The notes beneath the pieces were generated by a model. That model worked only from the letters and a program-made list of their open reading frames with translations, was not told the DNA's origin and made no database searches. From assembly GCA_026196225.1 (NCBI GenBank), contig JAPHRD010000004.1, positions 1 to 64,000 on the forward strand: DNA of 64,000 bases. The letters are read 5' to 3'. Made by a program: the position numbers and the translations under genes. Positions 49,179 to 61,457 of the stretch are shown here, piece after piece (within the stretch, counting starts at the first letter, position 1; the number at the start of each line of letters is the position of its first letter). The stretch is from Motiliproteus sp. Its GTDB lineage: Bacteria > Pseudomonadota > Gammaproteobacteria > Pseudomonadales > Balneatricaceae.

Positions 49179-50510
49179 TTACAGAATATAGCGGCTCAGG
49201 TCTTCATCCTGTGCCAGCTCCTGGAGTGCGTTGTTAACGTAATCAGCATCGATAGTCAGCTTCTGGCCGCCCTTGTCGCTGGCCTCAAAAGACAGCTCTT
49301 CCAGCAGTCGCTCCAACATGGTGTGAAGGCGACGGGCTCCGATATTCTCTGTACGCTCGTTGACCTCGTAGGCCATCTCGGCAATACGCTGGATGCCTTC
49401 TTCAGAAAATTCGATATTCAAACCTTCGGTACCCATCAGCGCCTGATACTGCTCGGTCAGAGAAGCGTTGGGCTCGGTCAGGATACGACGGAAATCTTCC
49501 GGTGTCAGAGCACTCAATTCAACCCGAATCGGCAAACGGCCCTGCAGCTCAGGGATCAGATCAGAAGGCTTAGCCAGGTGAAAAGCACCGGAGGCGATAA
49601 ACAGGATGTGGTCGGTTTTCACCATACCAAACTTGGTGCTGACGGTGCTGCCTTCGATCAGTGGCAGCAGGTCGCGCTGAACCCCTTCACGGGAGACATC
49701 GCCACCAGTGGCTTCAGTGCGCTTGGCCACCTTATCGATCTCATCCAGGAAGACGATACCGTTCTGCTCCACCACATCGATGGCGCGAGCTTTTAGGTCG
49801 TCCTCTTTAACCAGTGCAGCCGCTTCCTCATCACGAAGGATCTTCAAGGCATCCTTCACTTTCAGCTTGCGGGTTTTCTTACGGTCATTGCCCATGCTGG
49901 AGAACATGTTCTGCAGCTGGCTGGTCATCTCTTCCATGCCCGGAGGCGCCATGATCTCTACGCCCATGGGCTGAGCGCTGACTTCAACGTCGATCTCTTT
50001 GTCATCCAGCTGGCCTTCCCGCAATTTCTTACGGAACAGCTGCCGGGTGCTGTTGTTGTCATCGCGCTGAGGCTCTTCGCCAAAACCGCCACGAGCGGGT
50101 GTCAGCAGGGCATCAAGGATACGGTCCTCGGCGGCATCCTCGGCGCGGTTTCCTACCTTGGCCATCTCCTGCTCGCGCAGCATCTTAATCGCCATATCCA
50201 CAAGATCGCGGATGATCGACTCAACATCACGACCTACATAACCCACTTCGGTGAACTTAGTAGCTTCAATCTTGATAAAAGGAGCGTTGGCCAGTTTGGC
50301 CAGACGACGGGCGATCTCGGTCTTACCGACACCGGTAGGCCCGATCATCAGAATATTTTTGGGGGTGATTTCAGCGCGCATCTCGTCGGACAGTTGCATC
50401 CGGCGCCAGCGATTACGCAGAGCAATAGCAACGGCTCGCTTGGCATCTGCCTGACCAACGATATGCTGATCCAATTCATGGACGATTTCACGGGGTGTCA
50501 TATGGGACAT
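49179..50510 (-). CDS. hslU: ATP-dependent protease ATPase subunit HslU
   Basis: [51 protein letters not shown]. Confidence 0.98.
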   Translation of the reverse strand: MSHMTPREIVHELDQHIVGQADAKRAVAIALRNRWRRMQLSDEMRAEITPKNILMIGPTGVGKTEIARRLAKLANAPFIKIEATKFTEVGYVGRDVESIIRDLVDMAIKMLREQEMAKVGNRAEDAAEDRILDALLTPARGGFGEEPQRDDNNSTRQLFRKKLREGQLDDKEIDVEVSAQPMGVEIMAPPGMEEMTSQLQNMFSSMGNDRKKTRKLKVKDALKILRDEEAAALVKEDDLKARAIDVVEQNGIVFLDEIDKVAKRTEATGGDVSREGVQRDLLPLIEGSTVSTKFGMVKTDHILFIASGAFHLAKPSDLIPELQGRLPIRVELSALTPEDFRRILTEPNASLTEQYQALMGTEGLNIEFSEEGIQRIAEMAYEVNERTENIGARRLHTMLERLLEELSFEASDKGGQKLTIDADYVNNALQELAQDEDLSRYIL

Positions 50511-50608
50511 AATAATCTCTCAGTTGGAACCGGTCTGGGCTGCGGATGACGATGGCAGCTAACCGGCAATTACCTATTTAACCTGAAGATGTCTCGACTC
50601 AGGCGTTA

Positions 50609-51148
50609 TTAGCTTTCGGAATCAACCGTATCCAGCTCTTCGACGATCTGGTTGTGGTTAGTGTAGACACAGATATCAGCGGCAATGCTGAGGCTCTTCT
50701 CGACAATATCGCGGGCACCCAACTCGGTGTTTTCCAGCAGCGCCTTACCGGCAGCCTGGGCAAAGTTGCCTCCAGAACCTATAGCTACCAGGCCCTCTTC
50801 GGGCTCTACCACGTCGCCGTTGCCAGTGATGATCAAGGAAGCGTCCTTGTTAGCGACAATCAACATCGCCTCAAGACGACGTAATGCGCGGTCGCTGCGC
50901 CAATCTTTGGCCAGTTCTACCGCAGAGCGAACCAAGTGGCCCTGATGTTTTTCCAGCTGGGCTTCGAAGCGTTCAAACAGGGTAAAGGCATCGGCGGTTC
51001 CACCGGCAAAGCCAGCGATAACCTGATCGCGATATAGGCGTCTCACCTTCCTTGCGTTGCCTTTCATCACGGTATTGCCCAGGGAAACCTGGCCATCACC
51101 ACCCAATGCTACCTTTCCATTACGGCGCACAGAAACGATCGTAGTCAT
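50609..51148 (-). CDS. hslV: ATP-dependent protease subunit HslV
   Basis: [39 protein letters not shown]. Confidence 0.98.
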   Translation of the reverse strand: MTTIVSVRRNGKVALGGDGQVSLGNTVMKGNARKVRRLYRDQVIAGFAGGTADAFTLFERFEAQLEKHQGHLVRSAVELAKDWRSDRALRRLEAMLIVANKDASLIITGNGDVVEPEEGLVAIGSGGNFAQAAGKALLENTELGARDIVEKSLSIAADICVYTNHNQIVEELDTVDSES

Positions 51149-51312
51149 GCTATTTTGGCCTGCAAATAAGTACTCAGAATCAACTAATATGGCGTCGGTG
51201 ATGGCAAATTCAAGGCTAGATCCATGAAAAACTGCGGCGGAAACCGAGCCACCGGCGTGTTAACTACAGATATTGCTGCCTGTAGATGGCAGCGATATTA
51301 CCGCTCACGAAG

Positions 51313-51960
51313 TTACTGAACTTTGACCTGCAGCGGCTGCAAGCGCATACGCACCATCTGATCCTGGGCTTTGTTGAGCTTTGAACGGGAGGGGAAGGGA
51401 CCGACACGAACGCGGTACCAGATGCTGCCACTGCTGGAGGTCACCTTGCTGGTGGTGACATTTGGCATCCCCATCAACAGCAACTTAGCACGCAGGCTGT
51501 CTGCGTCCTTGCCATTACGAAAGGAGCCGGCCTGAAGCAAGTACTGGCTGTGGTTCTTAGCGGATTTCGGGGTGGACTTATAGGCCTCCACTTTGGGAGG
51601 AACCACCTCGCTCTTTGGCAACATTTTGTAGAAATCAAAACCATCTTCTTTCGGTTCAGGTTCTACCTTGGCGGTTTTCGTAGCGGGCTTAGCCGTTTTA
51701 GGAGCCGGTTTCTCGATAGACTGCTTTTTAACCGTCTGCTGATTGGCAACAGGATCAGGCTTTACAAACGCCAGCTTGTACAGGCCATAACCAAAGCCAC
51801 TAACCAGCACTAACGAAAGGATCACCAACCAAAGCAGCCTCCGCCGTCCTGGTTTTTTACCCGCAGGTTTGGACGTTTTGGCCGCAGAACTGCTCCGCGG
51901 CCCCGCTTTGCGAGCAGCTGGTTTATGTTTCTTACCGCGATTGGCGTAATCGTGAGCCAT
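51313..51960 (-). CDS. SPOR-domain cell-division-type protein
   Basis: N-terminal basic region, single TM, C-terminal SPOR YLLQAGSFRNGKDADSLRAKLLLMG; between argS and hslV. Confidence 0.93.
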   Translation of the reverse strand: MAHDYANRGKKHKPAARKAGPRSSSAAKTSKPAGKKPGRRRLLWLVILSLVLVSGFGYGLYKLAFVKPDPVANQQTVKKQSIEKPAPKTAKPATKTAKVEPEPKEDGFDFYKMLPKSEVVPPKVEAYKSTPKSAKNHSQYLLQAGSFRNGKDADSLRAKLLLMGMPNVTTSKVTSSSGSIWYRVRVGPFPSRSKLNKAQDQMVRMRLQPLQVKVQ

Positions 51961-51979
51961 CCAGAAACCTTATTTCGAC

Positions 51980-53740
51980 CTACATCTGTTCAGGGGCAGA
52001 AACACCCAACAAGCCAAGACCATTGGCCAAAACCTGACGAACCGCCTGACTGAGAGTCAAACGAGCGTTACGCAACTCAACCTCTTCGATCAACATCTTG
52101 TTGGAGTTGTAGTAGGTGTGGAAGTCACTGGCCAGATCTTTCAGGTAGTGCGCCAATACATGGGGCTCAAAACCTTGAGCAGCGTTATCCACTAACTCAG
52201 GGTACTTGGCCAGACTGGTCATCAGATCCTTCTCGGACTCGCTTTCCAACAACTGGAGATTAGCCAGACCGACTTCCTGGTCCCACTGCCAGTTCCGCTC
52301 TGCTAGCTTGCGCATCACGCTGCAGACTCGGGCATGAGCGTATTGGATGTAGTAGACAGGATTGTCCTTGCTTTCAGACTTCGCCAACTCCAGGTCGAAA
52401 TCCATATGCTGTTCGGACTTACGGGTCACGTAGAAGAAACGGGCAGCGTCATTGCCCACTTCGGCGCGCAGGTCACGGAGAGTGACAAAAGAGCCACTAC
52501 GGGTCGACATCTGCACCCGCTCACTGCCGCGATAGAGGATAGCAAACTGAACCAGACGAACGATCAGACGGTCGGGATCGATACCCAGTGCCTGCAAAGA
52601 GGCTTTAACCCGAGTGATATAACCGTGGTGATCAGCACCCCAGATATTGACCACACGGTCGAAACCACGCTCGAATTTATTCAGATGGTAAGCGATATCG
52701 GAAGCGAAATAGGTCGTCTGACCGTTGGCACGACGCACCACCCGGTCCTTATCATCACCAAAAGCGGTGGACCGGAACCACAGGTTGCCAGTCTCTTCAA
52801 ACAGATGGCCACGTTCCTGGAGCAGATCGAGAGCGCGATCAACATCGCCCTGCTCGGTCAGAGAGCGCTCGGAAAACCACTCCTGATACTCAACACCAAA
52901 CTCGCCGAGATCCTGACGGATATCTTCACGGATTCCGTCCAGACCGGCGTCAAAAACAACGCGGTAATCATCTTCACCCAGCATCTCCAGGCAGCGGTCA
53001 ATCAGTGCATCGATATGCAGTTCTTTGTCGCCACCGGCGGGCTCATCGGCGGGAATACCTGCAAAAACATCGGCAACAGGGCGGTCAAATTGCTTGGCAT
53101 ATTGCTCGAACAGCTCGTTGGCGATATCCAGCACGTATTCGCCTTTGTAACCGTTGCTGGGGAACACCAACTCTTGGCCACAACGCTGCAGGTAACGCAA
53201 CCAGACACTGGCAGCGAGAATGTTCATCTGCCGACCGGCGTCGTTAACATAGTATTCTCGCTGGACATCGTAGCCAGCTGCTTCCATCAGATCGGCAACA
53301 GAGGCACCGTAGGCAGCACCACGACCATGGCCCACATGCAGGGGGCCAGTGGGATTGGCAGAGACAAACTCCACCTGAATCCGCTCACCTTTCGGCGCTT
53401 TTGCAAGACCGTAGGCATTGCCTGCGGCCAAAACCTCTCCCACCACAGCGCTACTGCTGGCGCTGCTAATGTAAAAGTTGATAAATCCGGGACCGGCAAT
53501 CTCCACCTTAGTCACGCTGTCGGAGCTGGGCAGCGCCTCAATAACTTTCTCAGCTAGTTGTCGGGGAGCACATCGGGCAGGCTTGGCCAGCATCAGAGCA
53601 ATGTTGGTAGCGAAATCGCCATGACTCTTGTCCTTGGCGTTTTCGACCATGATGCGGGGTTCCAGCTCCTGAGGCAGGACCTCAGAGTCTTTCAGGGATT
53701 GAATAGCTGTGCTGATTAGCTCTGCGATATTTTGTTTCAT
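51980..53740 (-). CDS. argS: Arginyl-tRNA synthetase
   Basis: [27 protein letters not shown]-type motif; [14 protein letters not shown]. Confidence 0.98.
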   Translation of the reverse strand: MKQNIAELISTAIQSLKDSEVLPQELEPRIMVENAKDKSHGDFATNIALMLAKPARCAPRQLAEKVIEALPSSDSVTKVEIAGPGFINFYISSASSSAVVGEVLAAGNAYGLAKAPKGERIQVEFVSANPTGPLHVGHGRGAAYGASVADLMEAAGYDVQREYYVNDAGRQMNILAASVWLRYLQRCGQELVFPSNGYKGEYVLDIANELFEQYAKQFDRPVADVFAGIPADEPAGGDKELHIDALIDRCLEMLGEDDYRVVFDAGLDGIREDIRQDLGEFGVEYQEWFSERSLTEQGDVDRALDLLQERGHLFEETGNLWFRSTAFGDDKDRVVRRANGQTTYFASDIAYHLNKFERGFDRVVNIWGADHHGYITRVKASLQALGIDPDRLIVRLVQFAILYRGSERVQMSTRSGSFVTLRDLRAEVGNDAARFFYVTRKSEQHMDFDLELAKSESKDNPVYYIQYAHARVCSVMRKLAERNWQWDQEVGLANLQLLESESEKDLMTSLAKYPELVDNAAQGFEPHVLAHYLKDLASDFHTYYNSNKMLIEEVELRNARLTLSQAVRQVLANGLGLLGVSAPEQM

Positions 53741-53939
53741 TGCCGACCGTATATGTGAACTTGATTACTGACCCGTCACTTCACTAACTCAACCTGCAAC
53801 GAAGCAGTGGCAGATTCGAATTACGATGAATTGGCGCTGAGGGCGCACCGGATAAAAAATAGCCGCCTATTATCGCCGGATTACCCGGCCATGCCAAGTG
53901 AACCCAAGGGGAATTTGATGGTAGTCGTTAAAATTGCCG

Positions 53940-56153
53940 CTAAAACATATCCAGCGGATCGATATCCACCGACCAACGTACTTTCTTGGCCTGCTTGTTG
54001 GCTTCCAGCATCAGCGTCAATTGGCTACAGAGTTGGTGCAGTGAGCGGCGGTCGTGACTCTGTAATAGTAACTGTGCCCGGTAGCGACCAGCCCGTTTCT
54101 CCATAGGCGACGGCATCGGCCCTAACAGCTCGACACCATTAATACCCAAGCCCTCACACATTACCCTCACCATCTGCAAAAAGGCTTCGGCACGGCCCTG
54201 GGCGACCGCCTCTGCACGGATCAAGGCGAGATGAATAAAAGGGGGTAGCTGGGCATTTTTACGATCTTCCAGCTCCTGCTCGGCAAAGGTGTTGTAACCC
54301 TCATCGATCAGGCAGCGTAAGCGGGGGTGATCTGCATGGAGTGTCTGCATCAACACCCGCCCAGGCCGGTCAGCTCGACCGGAGCGCCCTGCTACTTGCA
54401 GAATCAGCTGCGACATCTTCTCCATTCCCCGAAAATCTGCGCTAAACAGCCCGGCATCTGCATCCAGAATCGCCACCAAGGTGACTTTGGGGAAATGATG
54501 CCCCTTGGCCAACATCTGGGTACCCACCAAAATACAGGGACCACCATCATGGACCCTATCCAGCAGCTTTTTCATCGCCTCCTTACGGCGAGTACTGTCA
54601 CGGTCGATACGGATGATGTCGGTTTTCGGGAAGTATCGCTTCAGCGCTTCTTCGGTACGCTCGGTGCCTGCACCGACCGGATTAAGATTCGTGCAACCAC
54701 ACTTGACACAACGCAAGCTAATCGGTGCTTGATAGTCACAATGATGGCAATGCAGATGGGCTGGCTGACGATGCAAGGTCATGTGGGCATCGCACTGTGG
54801 GCAGTCTGCTTGCCAGCCACAATCGTGACACATCAGTGTAGGCGCAAACCCGCGCCGATTTAGGAACACCAGCACCTGATTGCCCTGCTCAAGCTGCTGG
54901 CGAACTTCCATAAGCAACGGCGGAGATAGACCGTCTTCCAAAGGCTGCTGGCGAATATCCAGCAGTTCAAATGCAGGTGGTTTTGCATTACCTGCCCGTT
55001 GCTTAATCTGCAACCAGTGATAACGTTGCAGCTGGGCGTTGTAGTAACTTTCGATGGATGGGGTGGCCGTACCCAGTACCACTGGTACCGATTCAGCGCG
55101 AGCCCTAATCACCGCCATATCCCGGGCCGAATAGCGGAATCCTTCCTGCTGCTTAAAGGAGCCATCATGCTCCTCATCGACAATAATAATGCCGGGGCTC
55201 TGCATCGGCGTTAATAGGGCCGAGCGGGTACCGATCAGTATCGATGCATCGCCGCGTTCGGCCTGCAACCAGGCATCCAAGCGCTCACGATCATTCAGTC
55301 CTGAATGCAGCACGGCGACGGGCACACTGAAACGCTGCCGAAATCGCCCAACCGTTTGTGGTGTCAGACCGATCTCCGGCACCAACACCAGTGCCTGCCT
55401 GCCCCGTTGCAGCACTTTTTCGATCAGCTGCAGGTACACTTCTGTCTTGCCACTACCGGTCACCCCCTGCAGCAGAAAGGTTTGAAACTGCCCCAGCTTA
55501 GACGCAACTGCATCCACAGCACTGGCCTGCTCGTCATTGAGAACAAGTGGACTTTCTAATAGAAGGTTGTCGGTCTGATGGCTGTGGGGCGGTGCAGTTT
55601 CCCGGCTAATCTGATGAACCAGCTGCTTCTCTTTCAAGGCTCGTATCACACCACTGGAAAAACCCAGCGCAGTAATTGCATCATTACTCAACCCCTGTGG
55701 ATGGGCCTTTAACTCGGCAAACAGCTGTTGTTGCTTAGGGGCAGAACGTCCATTTTCCGGCAGCTGATCAACACTGGCGACCCAGAGTTTCTGATGAGCG
55801 AACTCCGCTTTCTCACCTTTTCGCAACAACACCGGTAGAAAAGAGCAGAGCGCATCACCTACCGGATGCTGATAATAACTGGCGGCCCAGAGGCCAATCT
55901 TTAATAGATGAGGGGGGACGGCTGGTTGCAGATCAAGGCATGCTTCTGCATGACGCAGCTTTGCCAGCGGATAATCGCTGTGATCTGAAACCTCTAGCAG
56001 CAACCCAACCAGCGTCCTGGAGCCAAAAGGCACTCTGAAACGTTGACCAGGAAGGTAGGAATCATTCTCTCCGTCCTTGGGCGGCAAGTAGTCAAAGCGA
56101 CGACGCAGAGGCGAGGGCAGGGCCAGATGAAGTATCTGCTGGGTTTCGCTCAT
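53940..56153 (-). CDS. priA: Primosomal protein N' (PriA helicase)
   Basis: LLQGVTGSGKTEVYLQLI; DEEHDGSFKQQEGFRYSARDMAVIRA; Zn motifs CHDCGWQADCPQCDAHMTLH. Confidence 0.98.
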   Translation of the reverse strand: MSETQQILHLALPSPLRRRFDYLPPKDGENDSYLPGQRFRVPFGSRTLVGLLLEVSDHSDYPLAKLRHAEACLDLQPAVPPHLLKIGLWAASYYQHPVGDALCSFLPVLLRKGEKAEFAHQKLWVASVDQLPENGRSAPKQQQLFAELKAHPQGLSNDAITALGFSSGVIRALKEKQLVHQISRETAPPHSHQTDNLLLESPLVLNDEQASAVDAVASKLGQFQTFLLQGVTGSGKTEVYLQLIEKVLQRGRQALVLVPEIGLTPQTVGRFRQRFSVPVAVLHSGLNDRERLDAWLQAERGDASILIGTRSALLTPMQSPGIIIVDEEHDGSFKQQEGFRYSARDMAVIRARAESVPVVLGTATPSIESYYNAQLQRYHWLQIKQRAGNAKPPAFELLDIRQQPLEDGLSPPLLMEVRQQLEQGNQVLVFLNRRGFAPTLMCHDCGWQADCPQCDAHMTLHRQPAHLHCHHCDYQAPISLRCVKCGCTNLNPVGAGTERTEEALKRYFPKTDIIRIDRDSTRRKEAMKKLLDRVHDGGPCILVGTQMLAKGHHFPKVTLVAILDADAGLFSADFRGMEKMSQLILQVAGRSGRADRPGRVLMQTLHADHPRLRCLIDEGYNTFAEQELEDRKNAQLPPFIHLALIRAEAVAQGRAEAFLQMVRVMCEGLGINGVELLGPMPSPMEKRAGRYRAQLLLQSHDRRSLHQLCSQLTLMLEANKQAKKVRWSVDIDPLDMF

Positions 56154-56381
56154 GGTTGCCGGTCACGCTCCTATGGCTCTGGATTAATCCATTGTCGATT
56201 GGATTTTCAAGCAGCCATTGTAGCACCCAAATTGATAACAGCCGCTCTTGCTAATCCCTCGAACTCTGCTAAAATGCGCGGCTTCCCGTATTCCCGACTA
56301 ATATTCAGGGGATGCTTAGTGCGGTGCTTAGTGAAAAACCTGAGTGGCGGCGCAATTAAAATCGACTGAGGTCATAGACTG

Positions 56382-56597
56382 ATGAAAGACGGTATCCACC
56401 CAAATTACACTGAGATTTCTGCTACTTGCAGCTGCGGAAATGTCATCAAAACTAAGTCCACCCTGGGCAAAGACATCCACGTTGATGTTTGCGGCGCTTG
56501 CCACCCTTTCTACACCGGTAAGCAAAAGGTTCTGGACACTGGCGGTCGTATCGATCGTTTCAACAAGCGTTTCGGCAGTCGCAGCCTGAAAAAGTAA
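56382..56597 (+). CDS. rpmE: 50S ribosomal protein L31, zinc-ribbon (C+) form
   Basis: [55 protein letters not shown]. Confidence 0.97.
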   Translation: MKDGIHPNYTEISATCSCGNVIKTKSTLGKDIHVDVCGACHPFYTGKQKVLDTGGRIDRFNKRFGSRSLKK

Positions 56598-56615
56598 GCG
56601 CTAAAGAAGTTGATG

Positions 56616-56643
56616 AAAGGCACCTAATCAGGTGCCTTTTTTT
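56616..56643 (+). terminator. Rho-independent terminator after rpmE
   Basis: AAAGGCACC-taatca-GGTGCCTTTTTTT. Confidence 0.92.
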
Positions 56644-56837
56644 ATGCCTAAACAAATACTTAAATTTCGCACCGCAACATAGCTACGATTTTCGACCCCC
56701 TCCATAATGTGTGGAAAACCACCCAAAATCGGCTACAGCGCCCGCCAATACTGGCCTCAAGCGGTATGACCAGTTGTGGTACACAGTACTTTAGTATATG
56801 CTTGCCAGCCCAAATTTTAACCGACCTGGTAAACATC

Positions 56838-58109
56838 ATGACCGAACAAGACCTGAAGAGACGTGCGCTTGACTATCACGAGTTTCCCAAGCCCGGAAAA
56901 ATCAGTGTTGAACTCAGCACCCCTGCAGAAACGGCTGACGATCTTAGCCTGGCCTACAGCCCGGGTGTTGCCGAACCAGTACGCGCGATTGCAGAAAATC
57001 CTGAAGACGCTTACCGCTACACAGCCAAAGGCAACCTGGTTGCAGTCATCTCCAACGGTTCTGCCATTCTTGGCCTTGGCAACCTCGGCCCACTGGCCAG
57101 CAAGCCGGTTATGGAAGGCAAGTCGCTGCTATTCAAGCGCTTCGCCGGATTGGATTCCATCGATATCGAAGTGGACAACGAAAGTCCTCAGGCCTTCATC
57201 GATACCGTAGCTCGTATCGCCTGCACTTTCGGTGGCATCAACTTAGAAGATATCAAGGCACCCGAGTGTTTCGAGATTGAGCGCCAACTGATTGAGCGCT
57301 GCGATATACCAGTTTTTCATGATGATCAGCACGGTACCGCCATCGTTACCGCCGCCGGCATGATCAATGCGATCGAACTGGCTGGCAAGAGCCTGGAAGA
57401 AGCCAAAATTGTTTGTCTGGGTGCTGGTGCAGCAGCGACAGCCTGCCTACGTCTGCTGATCAGCTCCGGTATTCGTCGCCACAACATTACCGTGGTAGAC
57501 CGTCGCGGTGTTATCCATGACTGTCGTGGTGACCTAACGCCGGAAAAAGCGATGTTTGCCGCCATCAACACCGACATGCGCACCCTAGATGATGCCATGG
57601 AAGGTGCCGATGTATTCCTGGGTCTGGCCGGTGCCAACATGCTATCTCCTGAGCAACTGAAAAAAATGGCTCCTAACCCCATCGTATTCGCCTGCGCTAA
57701 TCCGGATCCTGAAATCAAGCCAGAGCTGGCTCACGCCACTCGCGACGATGTAATCATGGCAACCGGTCGTTCCGACTACCCTAACCAGGTCAACAACGTG
57801 CTTTGCTTCCCTTATATCTTCCGTGGAGCCATGGACGTTCGCGCCGTGCATATCACCCACGAAATGAAGATGGCTGCAGTTAAAGCGATTGCCGAGCTGG
57901 CTAAAGAGCCTGTTCCTCAGAGCGTAATCGATTCCTACGAGGGTATCGATGCGATGGAGTTCGGGCCTGAGTACATCATTCCCAAGCCCAACGACCCCCG
58001 CTTGCTGGGTAAAGTCTCTGCGGCAGTGGCTCAAACTGCTGTTGATATCGGCATTGCCAAGCTTCCCTATCCAGCACACTATCCAATCAATAGTGTTGAA
58101 GACCTCTAA
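56838..58109 (+). CDS. maeB: NADP-dependent malic enzyme, short form (no phosphotransacetylase domain)
   Basis: [60 protein letters not shown]; start at ATG 56838. Confidence 0.9.
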   Translation: MTEQDLKRRALDYHEFPKPGKISVELSTPAETADDLSLAYSPGVAEPVRAIAENPEDAYRYTAKGNLVAVISNGSAILGLGNLGPLASKPVMEGKSLLFKRFAGLDSIDIEVDNESPQAFIDTVARIACTFGGINLEDIKAPECFEIERQLIERCDIPVFHDDQHGTAIVTAAGMINAIELAGKSLEEAKIVCLGAGAAATACLRLLISSGIRRHNITVVDRRGVIHDCRGDLTPEKAMFAAINTDMRTLDDAMEGADVFLGLAGANMLSPEQLKKMAPNPIVFACANPDPEIKPELAHATRDDVIMATGRSDYPNQVNNVLCFPYIFRGAMDVRAVHITHEMKMAAVKAIAELAKEPVPQSVIDSYEGIDAMEFGPEYIIPKPNDPRLLGKVSAAVAQTAVDIGIAKLPYPAHYPINSVEDL

Positions 58110-58124
58110 TCGTCTTCTACCCAT

Positions 58125-58152
58125 AAAAAACCGGCCTCGGCCGGTTTTTTTG
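58125..58152. terminator. Bidirectional terminator between malic enzyme and metY genes
   Basis: AAAAAACCGGCCtcGGCCGGTTTTTTT. Confidence 0.9.
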
Positions 58153-58165
58153 TTTTAGCAGTTAA

Positions 58166-59443
58166 TCAGCCTTTGGAAGCTTCCAGAGCTTGGCTAACAT
58201 CGGCCAGAATATCGTCAACATGCTCGATACCAATGGAGAGACGCACCATATCTTCGCTCACTCCAGCCGCTGCTAACTCATCTCCGGCCAATTGACGGTG
58301 AGTCGTGCTAGCAGGATGACAAGCCAGTGACTTAGCATCACCGATATTCACCAAACGGGTAACCAACTCCAAGGCATCGATAAAGCGTGCGCCTGCTTCA
58401 GCACCGCCTTTAATGCCAAAACTGAGAATACCCGACGGCCGACCGTCGACATAGCGCTTTGCAAGCTCGTAACCGGCATCGCCTTCAAGCCCGGCGTAGT
58501 TGACCCATTCCACCTGCGGGTGCTGGGACAGGAATTGAGCCACTGTGATGGCATTGTCGCAATGCCGCTCCATCCGCAAAGGCAGAGTTTCGATCCCCTG
58601 CAAAATCAGGAAGGCGTTGAACGGTGAAATGGCAGCACCGGTATTGCGCAGCGGAACCACACGGCAACGGCCAATAAACGCTGCTTCTCCCAACGCCTCG
58701 GTGTAGACCACGCCATGGTAGGAAGGATCGGGTTCGTTCATTACTTTGAAGCGTTCTTTATGATCTGCCCAGGGGAATTTCCCGGAATCAACAACTACAC
58801 CGCCAATAGAAGTACCGTGACCGCCCATATATTTTGTCAGCGAGTGGACGACAATATCAGCTCCGTGCTCAAAAGGGCGTAACAGACAGGGGGTAGCAAC
58901 CGTGTTATCGACAATCAACGGCACACCATGACTGTGGGCCACCTCTGCCAAAGCTTCGATATCTACCACGTTGCCCAGCGGATTACCGATCGACTCACAG
59001 AATACCGCTTTGGTGTTATCGTCAATCAGATTACCCAAAGCTTTGAAATCATCGTGGGCCGCCATTCGTACTTCGATCCCCTGCTTAGGGAAGGTGTGGG
59101 CGAACAGGTTATAGGTGCCACCATATAGCTTGTTGATGCTGACAATGTTGTCGCCAGCCTCGGCAATGGTCTGGATCGCATAGGTGATGGCAGACATACC
59201 TGAAGCCAGAGCCAGAGCACCAATACCTCCTTCCATCTCAGCAACTCGTTGCTCCAACACCGCCGTGGTGGGGTTCATAATCCGGGTGTATATATTACCT
59301 TCCACCTTCAGATCAAACAGATCCGCACCATGCTGGGTGTTATCGAAAGCATAGGAGGTTGTCTGATACACCGGGACAGCAACGGCATTGGTAGTTGGAT
59401 CGGGTTCATAGCCACTGTGGATGGCCTGGGTTTCTAATTTCAT
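58166..59443 (-). CDS. metY: O-acetyl/O-succinylhomoserine sulfhydrylase
   Basis: ETQAIHSGYEPDPTTNAVAVPVYQTTSYAFDNTQHGADLF; PLP site HSLTKYMGGHGTSIGG. Confidence 0.92.
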   Translation of the reverse strand: MKLETQAIHSGYEPDPTTNAVAVPVYQTTSYAFDNTQHGADLFDLKVEGNIYTRIMNPTTAVLEQRVAEMEGGIGALALASGMSAITYAIQTIAEAGDNIVSINKLYGGTYNLFAHTFPKQGIEVRMAAHDDFKALGNLIDDNTKAVFCESIGNPLGNVVDIEALAEVAHSHGVPLIVDNTVATPCLLRPFEHGADIVVHSLTKYMGGHGTSIGGVVVDSGKFPWADHKERFKVMNEPDPSYHGVVYTEALGEAAFIGRCRVVPLRNTGAAISPFNAFLILQGIETLPLRMERHCDNAITVAQFLSQHPQVEWVNYAGLEGDAGYELAKRYVDGRPSGILSFGIKGGAEAGARFIDALELVTRLVNIGDAKSLACHPASTTHRQLAGDELAAAGVSEDMVRLSIGIEHVDDILADVSQALEASKG

Positions 59444-59579
59444 AGCACTGCCCTTCTATTTGTTCTGATAGTGACGTTGACAAGAAAGCCATAGACTAGC
59501 CCAAAAGCCATCGTGTTATCATCCCCGCACAGTAACTTTTCCTACTCGACTTGATCTAGGCGTATAGACGGAACCCACC

Positions 59580-60944
59580 ATGGCAAAACAGAAAACGGCA
59601 TATGTCTGCAACGATTGCGGTTCGGATTACAGCAAATGGCAGGGCCAATGCACGGACTGCGGTGCCTGGAACACCCTTACAGAAGTACGCCTGGGATCGA
59701 CGAAAAGCAGCGATCGCCGTTTTCAAGGGTATGACGGAGGTGCCGGCCATACTCAGGTCCAGCGTCTATCAGAGGTGGATCTGGCTGATCTACCCCGCTT
59801 TAGTACCGGTAGCACCGAACTAGACAGAGTACTGGGCGGCGGCATGGTACCCGGATCAGCTATTTTGATTGGCGGCCACCCCGGAGCCGGTAAAAGTACG
59901 CTGCTACTACAGACCCTGTGCAAGTTGGCGGAATCGATGGAAGCGCTCTACATCACCGGCGAAGAGTCGTTGCAACAGGTAGCTCTGCGGGCACAACGGT
60001 TGGAGCTCCCTACCGACAAGCTGAAGATGCTGTCGGAGACCAACGTAGAAACCATCTGCCAGATCGCCCAGCAGCACAAACCCAAAGTAATGGTGGTGGA
60101 TTCGATCCAGGTAATGCATATCGCCGATGTTCAGTCAGCACCGGGCAGCGTATCTCAGGTTCGGGAAAGCGCGGCCTACCTGACCCGCTTTGCCAAGCAG
60201 ACCCATACCGCACTGTTCCTGGTGGGACACGTTACCAAAGATGGTTCCCTGGCCGGTCCTAAGGTGCTGGAACATATGATCGACTGTTCGCTGCTGCTGG
60301 AAGGCAGCAATGACAGCCGCTTCCGCACCCTCCGTGGTCAGAAAAATCGCTTCGGCGCGGTTAACGAACTGGGGGTTTTCGCGATGATGGAGCAGGGGCT
60401 GAAAGAGGTTAAAAACCCCAGCGCTATCTTTCTTAATCGCGCTCAACAGGCCAATCCAGGCAGCCTGGTGATGGTGGTTTGGGAAGGAACCCGACCGATT
60501 TTGGTGGAAGTTCAGGCGCTGGTGGACGAAAGCCATCTCAGCAATCCCCGCCGCATCGCCGTTGGCCTGGACCACAATCGCCTGTCGATGCTGTTAGCGG
60601 TTCTGCACCGTCATGGGGGAATTCACACCGGCGATCAGGATGTGTTCGTCAATGTGGTGGGCGGCGTTAAGGTTCTGGAGACCAGTGCCGATCTGGCGCT
60701 GCTGCTGGCAGTGGTATCCAGCTTGCGAGACCGACCCTTGCCGCAGGATCTTGTAGTCTTTGGCGAAGTAGGATTGTCCGGCGAGATTCGCCCGGTCCCT
60801 AGCGGCCAAGAACGAATCCGCGAGGCGAGCAAGCACGGTTTTCGACGTGCTATCGTACCCAAGAGCAACTGCCCGAGTGAATTGCCGGAGGGGATGGAAG
60901 TGATTGCGGTAGAACATCTATCAGAAGCCCTGGAAGCGATTTAA
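59580..60944 (+). CDS. radA: DNA repair protein RadA
   Basis: CNDCGSDYSKWQGQCTDCGAWNT zinc finger; GGHPGAGKSTLLLQ; KNRFG motif. Confidence 0.98.
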   Translation: MAKQKTAYVCNDCGSDYSKWQGQCTDCGAWNTLTEVRLGSTKSSDRRFQGYDGGAGHTQVQRLSEVDLADLPRFSTGSTELDRVLGGGMVPGSAILIGGHPGAGKSTLLLQTLCKLAESMEALYITGEESLQQVALRAQRLELPTDKLKMLSETNVETICQIAQQHKPKVMVVDSIQVMHIADVQSAPGSVSQVRESAAYLTRFAKQTHTALFLVGHVTKDGSLAGPKVLEHMIDCSLLLEGSNDSRFRTLRGQKNRFGAVNELGVFAMMEQGLKEVKNPSAIFLNRAQQANPGSLVMVVWEGTRPILVEVQALVDESHLSNPRRIAVGLDHNRLSMLLAVLHRHGGIHTGDQDVFVNVVGGVKVLETSADLALLLAVVSSLRDRPLPQDLVVFGEVGLSGEIRPVPSGQERIREASKHGFRRAIVPKSNCPSELPEGMEVIAVEHLSEALEAI

Positions 60945-60973
60945 CAACCGCCCCAGGAGACAAACAAGCGGGC

Positions 60974-61366
60974 TTATTCGGCCTGCTTGGCGTCACTAAG
61001 CAGGTGTTCCAACTCTCGATCCAATAAAGCCGGATCACCCAAGTTTAGTTCCACCAAGCGTCGCAGATGGCTGATACTCTCCAGCTCTACGGCATTGCAT
61101 TCAAGGCCAAGATAAGGAGGAGAGATTCGTACCAAATGGACCGGCAGATGCAGCTCGATCTCATCGCCAGCCAGATGGACGGTCACATTAAACAATTCGC
61201 CCATGTCGGCAACCAGATCTTCTGGCTGCTTCACCAACAGCCCATGCAAAGAGATATCCACCAGCTCCACTGGCCAGACGGTATCACCCTGCTTCAGTTC
61301 CGTTTTGGCGTCAAAGGAGATACGGGTAAAGCGGCGCCGTTCCTGTTGTCCATCTTGTGGTGTCAC
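60974..61366 (-). CDS. PilZ domain protein (predicted c-di-GMP binding)
   Basis: ERRRFTRISFDAKTEL (RxxxR) followed by VDISLHGLLVKQP (D/NxSxxG). Confidence 0.93.
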   Translation of the reverse strand: MTPQDGQQERRRFTRISFDAKTELKQGDTVWPVELVDISLHGLLVKQPEDLVADMGELFNVTVHLAGDEIELHLPVHLVRISPPYLGLECNAVELESISHLRRLVELNLGDPALLDRELEHLLSDAKQAE

Positions 61367-61457
61367 AAATGAGTCCTCATTTGATGAATTTTTATACCTA
61401 CGCTTATGCTTACACTATAGCCAGATTTATCAGTAAAAACACCCCGACCAAACAGCC

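Noticed and set aside
52334-53557. 407-aa plus-strand ORF
   Set aside because: Fully antisense to argS, whose motifs are unambiguous; no recognisable domain. Long antisense ORFs are common with this codon usage.
53807-54106. 99-aa plus-strand ORF between argS and priA
   Set aside because: Two thirds lies antisense to the priA 3' end and no family is recognisable; not supported as a gene.
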